In this document: piece after piece, positions 63,372 to 64,000 of the stretch
Layout of the letters: each line of letters begins with the position of its first letter
Position numbering within the stretch: the first letter of the stretch is position 1
Assembly: GCF_001428825.1 (NCBI RefSeq)
Contig: NZ_LMIT01000001.1
Span: 89,692 to 153,691 of the forward strand
Source of the DNA: Nocardioides sp. Root240
GTDB taxonomy: Bacteria; Actinomycetota; Actinomycetes; Propionibacteriales; Nocardioidaceae
Length of the DNA stretch: 64,000 bases
Direction of reading: 5' to 3'
Made by a program: the position numbers and the translations under genes
Notes under the pieces: model-generated
The model's database searches: none
What the model was told of the DNA's origin: nothing
Seen by the model: the letters and a program-made list of their open reading frames with translations, nothing else

Positions 63372-63624
63372 GACGTCAGCGCCCTGTCACGCCGCGATCC
63401 GGGCGATTGGCGCAGGTGCGTCAGTCCGCCGCGAATGCCCCCAGGTGCATCCTCAGACAAGGCATCTCGGCGGTCGCAACTGATCTCAGTCGTAATACCT
63501 CATCAGCCGCAACCCGCCTGCCGAACCCGGCGCCCAGCCGCCGTCGAAGTTTCGCCCCAAGCCAGCGGTCCACAGAGCCGGCGACGATCGCGGTCGACCA
63601 CGACTTGATGCGAAGGTGGATGTC

Positions 63625-63960
63625 ATGGACACCGTCACTGACGAGGACATCCAGGAACTGGTCGCCACGGGCAGGCCGTACAGCTTGGTGCGGCTCAGCT
63701 GGGCGGCGGGTCGGCGCCAGGAGGGTGCCGACGCGATCGAGCGCGAGCACCAGCGACGGATGGTGTCGCTGCGTGCGGAGGGCGCGATCGCCGTGCTGTG
63801 CCCGGTGCTCTCCGACGGGCTGTGCGGCGTCGCGATCATGACGCAGACCGTGGAGCAGGCGCGCGAGACCATGGCCGCGGATCCGTGCGTGCAGGCGGGG
63901 ATGATGACGGTCGAGGTGCTGCCGTGCGTCGGGTTCCCGGGCGACTCGCTGCCCGGCTGA
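63625..63960 (+). CDS. YCII-like small protein
   Basis: A 111-residue protein whose second half (AIAVLCPVLSDGLCGVAIMTQTVEQARETMAADPCVQAGMMTVEV in pattern) follows the ferredoxin-like YCII/YciI fold: strand, loop, helix with A-x-D-P-x-V, then a strand. The N-terminal half is helical (TVTDEDIQELVATGRPYSLVRL). The ATG at 63625 follows AAGGTGG; a GTG at 63616 in frame is an alternative. Function is unknown. Confidence 0.65.
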   Translation: MDTVTDEDIQELVATGRPYSLVRLSWAAGRRQEGADAIEREHQRRMVSLRAEGAIAVLCPVLSDGLCGVAIMTQTVEQARETMAADPCVQAGMMTVEVLPCVGFPGDSLPG

Positions 63961-63972
63961 CGCCGACCGCCG

Positions 63973-64000
63973 TCACTGTCCCTTGACGCGCTTGGTCTCG
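63973..64000 (-). CDS. possible 3' end of a gene running into the window edge
   Basis: The minus strand reads ETKRVKGQ then TGA, a plausible C-terminus, but only 28 bp are available. Confidence 0.2.

Noticed and set aside
63360..63624. Minus-strand frames ending ...LGRNFDGGWAPG or ...LGAKLRRRLG
   Set aside because: Two different frames look partly coding, neither has a start, motif or Shine-Dalgarno; left unassigned.

Overview
The window is chromosomal DNA of a high-GC actinobacterium. Coding is dense on both strands, codon third positions are almost always G or C, and GTG starts, 4-bp ATGA/GTGA gene overlaps and leaderless promoters are common. Several genes are typical of actinobacteria: sepH, DUF3710, DUF3093, DUF4193, DUF3159, a ceoB/ceoC pair and a ferrochelatase with a Cys-rich C-terminal tail. 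Gene content fits Nocardioides or a close relative (Propionibacteriales); that placement is an inference.

Layout. 1-3667: 3' part of dxs, then a translationally coupled operon (thiamine-binding protein, DUF3105, Nudix, SMP-30-like). 3710-9101: two tandem paralogous secreted proteins, each ending in six Ig-like repeats. 9308-15071: nucleotidyltransferase, aconitase, and an ABC exporter behind a SoxR-type promoter. 15214-17513: RibD-type reductase and an ECF sigma factor with its membrane partner. 17500-27724: an actinobacterial core block (23S/tRNA methyltransferase, K+ transporter, ceoB, ceoC, DUF3159, OB-fold, DUF3710, dut, DUF3093, DUF4235, DUF4193, suhB, ferrochelatase) whose order largely matches M. 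tuberculosis Rv2689c-Rv2701c as I recall it. 27757-46492: MFS, sugar-lactone oxidase, YchJ-like, sepH, fatty acyl-CoA reductase, sulfurtransferase, GCS2 ligase, DUF4192, dinB, ptrB, a group-2 sigma factor behind a SigR-type promoter, coaE and an acyl-CoA synthetase.

46541-54272 is an accessory locus: a three-gene operon (742-aa protein, 1009-aa protein, and a caspase-like protease with a peptidoglycan-binding domain and a Gly/Ser/Asp repeat tail) divergent from a LuxR-type response regulator. I cannot assign the two large proteins to a known family. This is the best candidate for an undescribed system.

54557-63400 is a defence-type island with visibly more A/T and different codon use: a three-gene SIR2 effector / small middle protein / zinc-hook SMC-like ATPase operon that fits an ABC three-component (ABC-3C) conflict system, a 52-aa repeat protein, a PD-(D/E)XK nuclease-like protein, an AbiV-type abortive infection protein, a 51-aa Cys/His protein and a YaeQ-family protein.

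Regulatory signals readable directly include a SoxR box in a 19-bp promoter spacer, a GGAAT-N18-GTT promoter, at least sixteen TANNNT -10 elements 6-8 nt before start codons, and several strong hairpin terminators.
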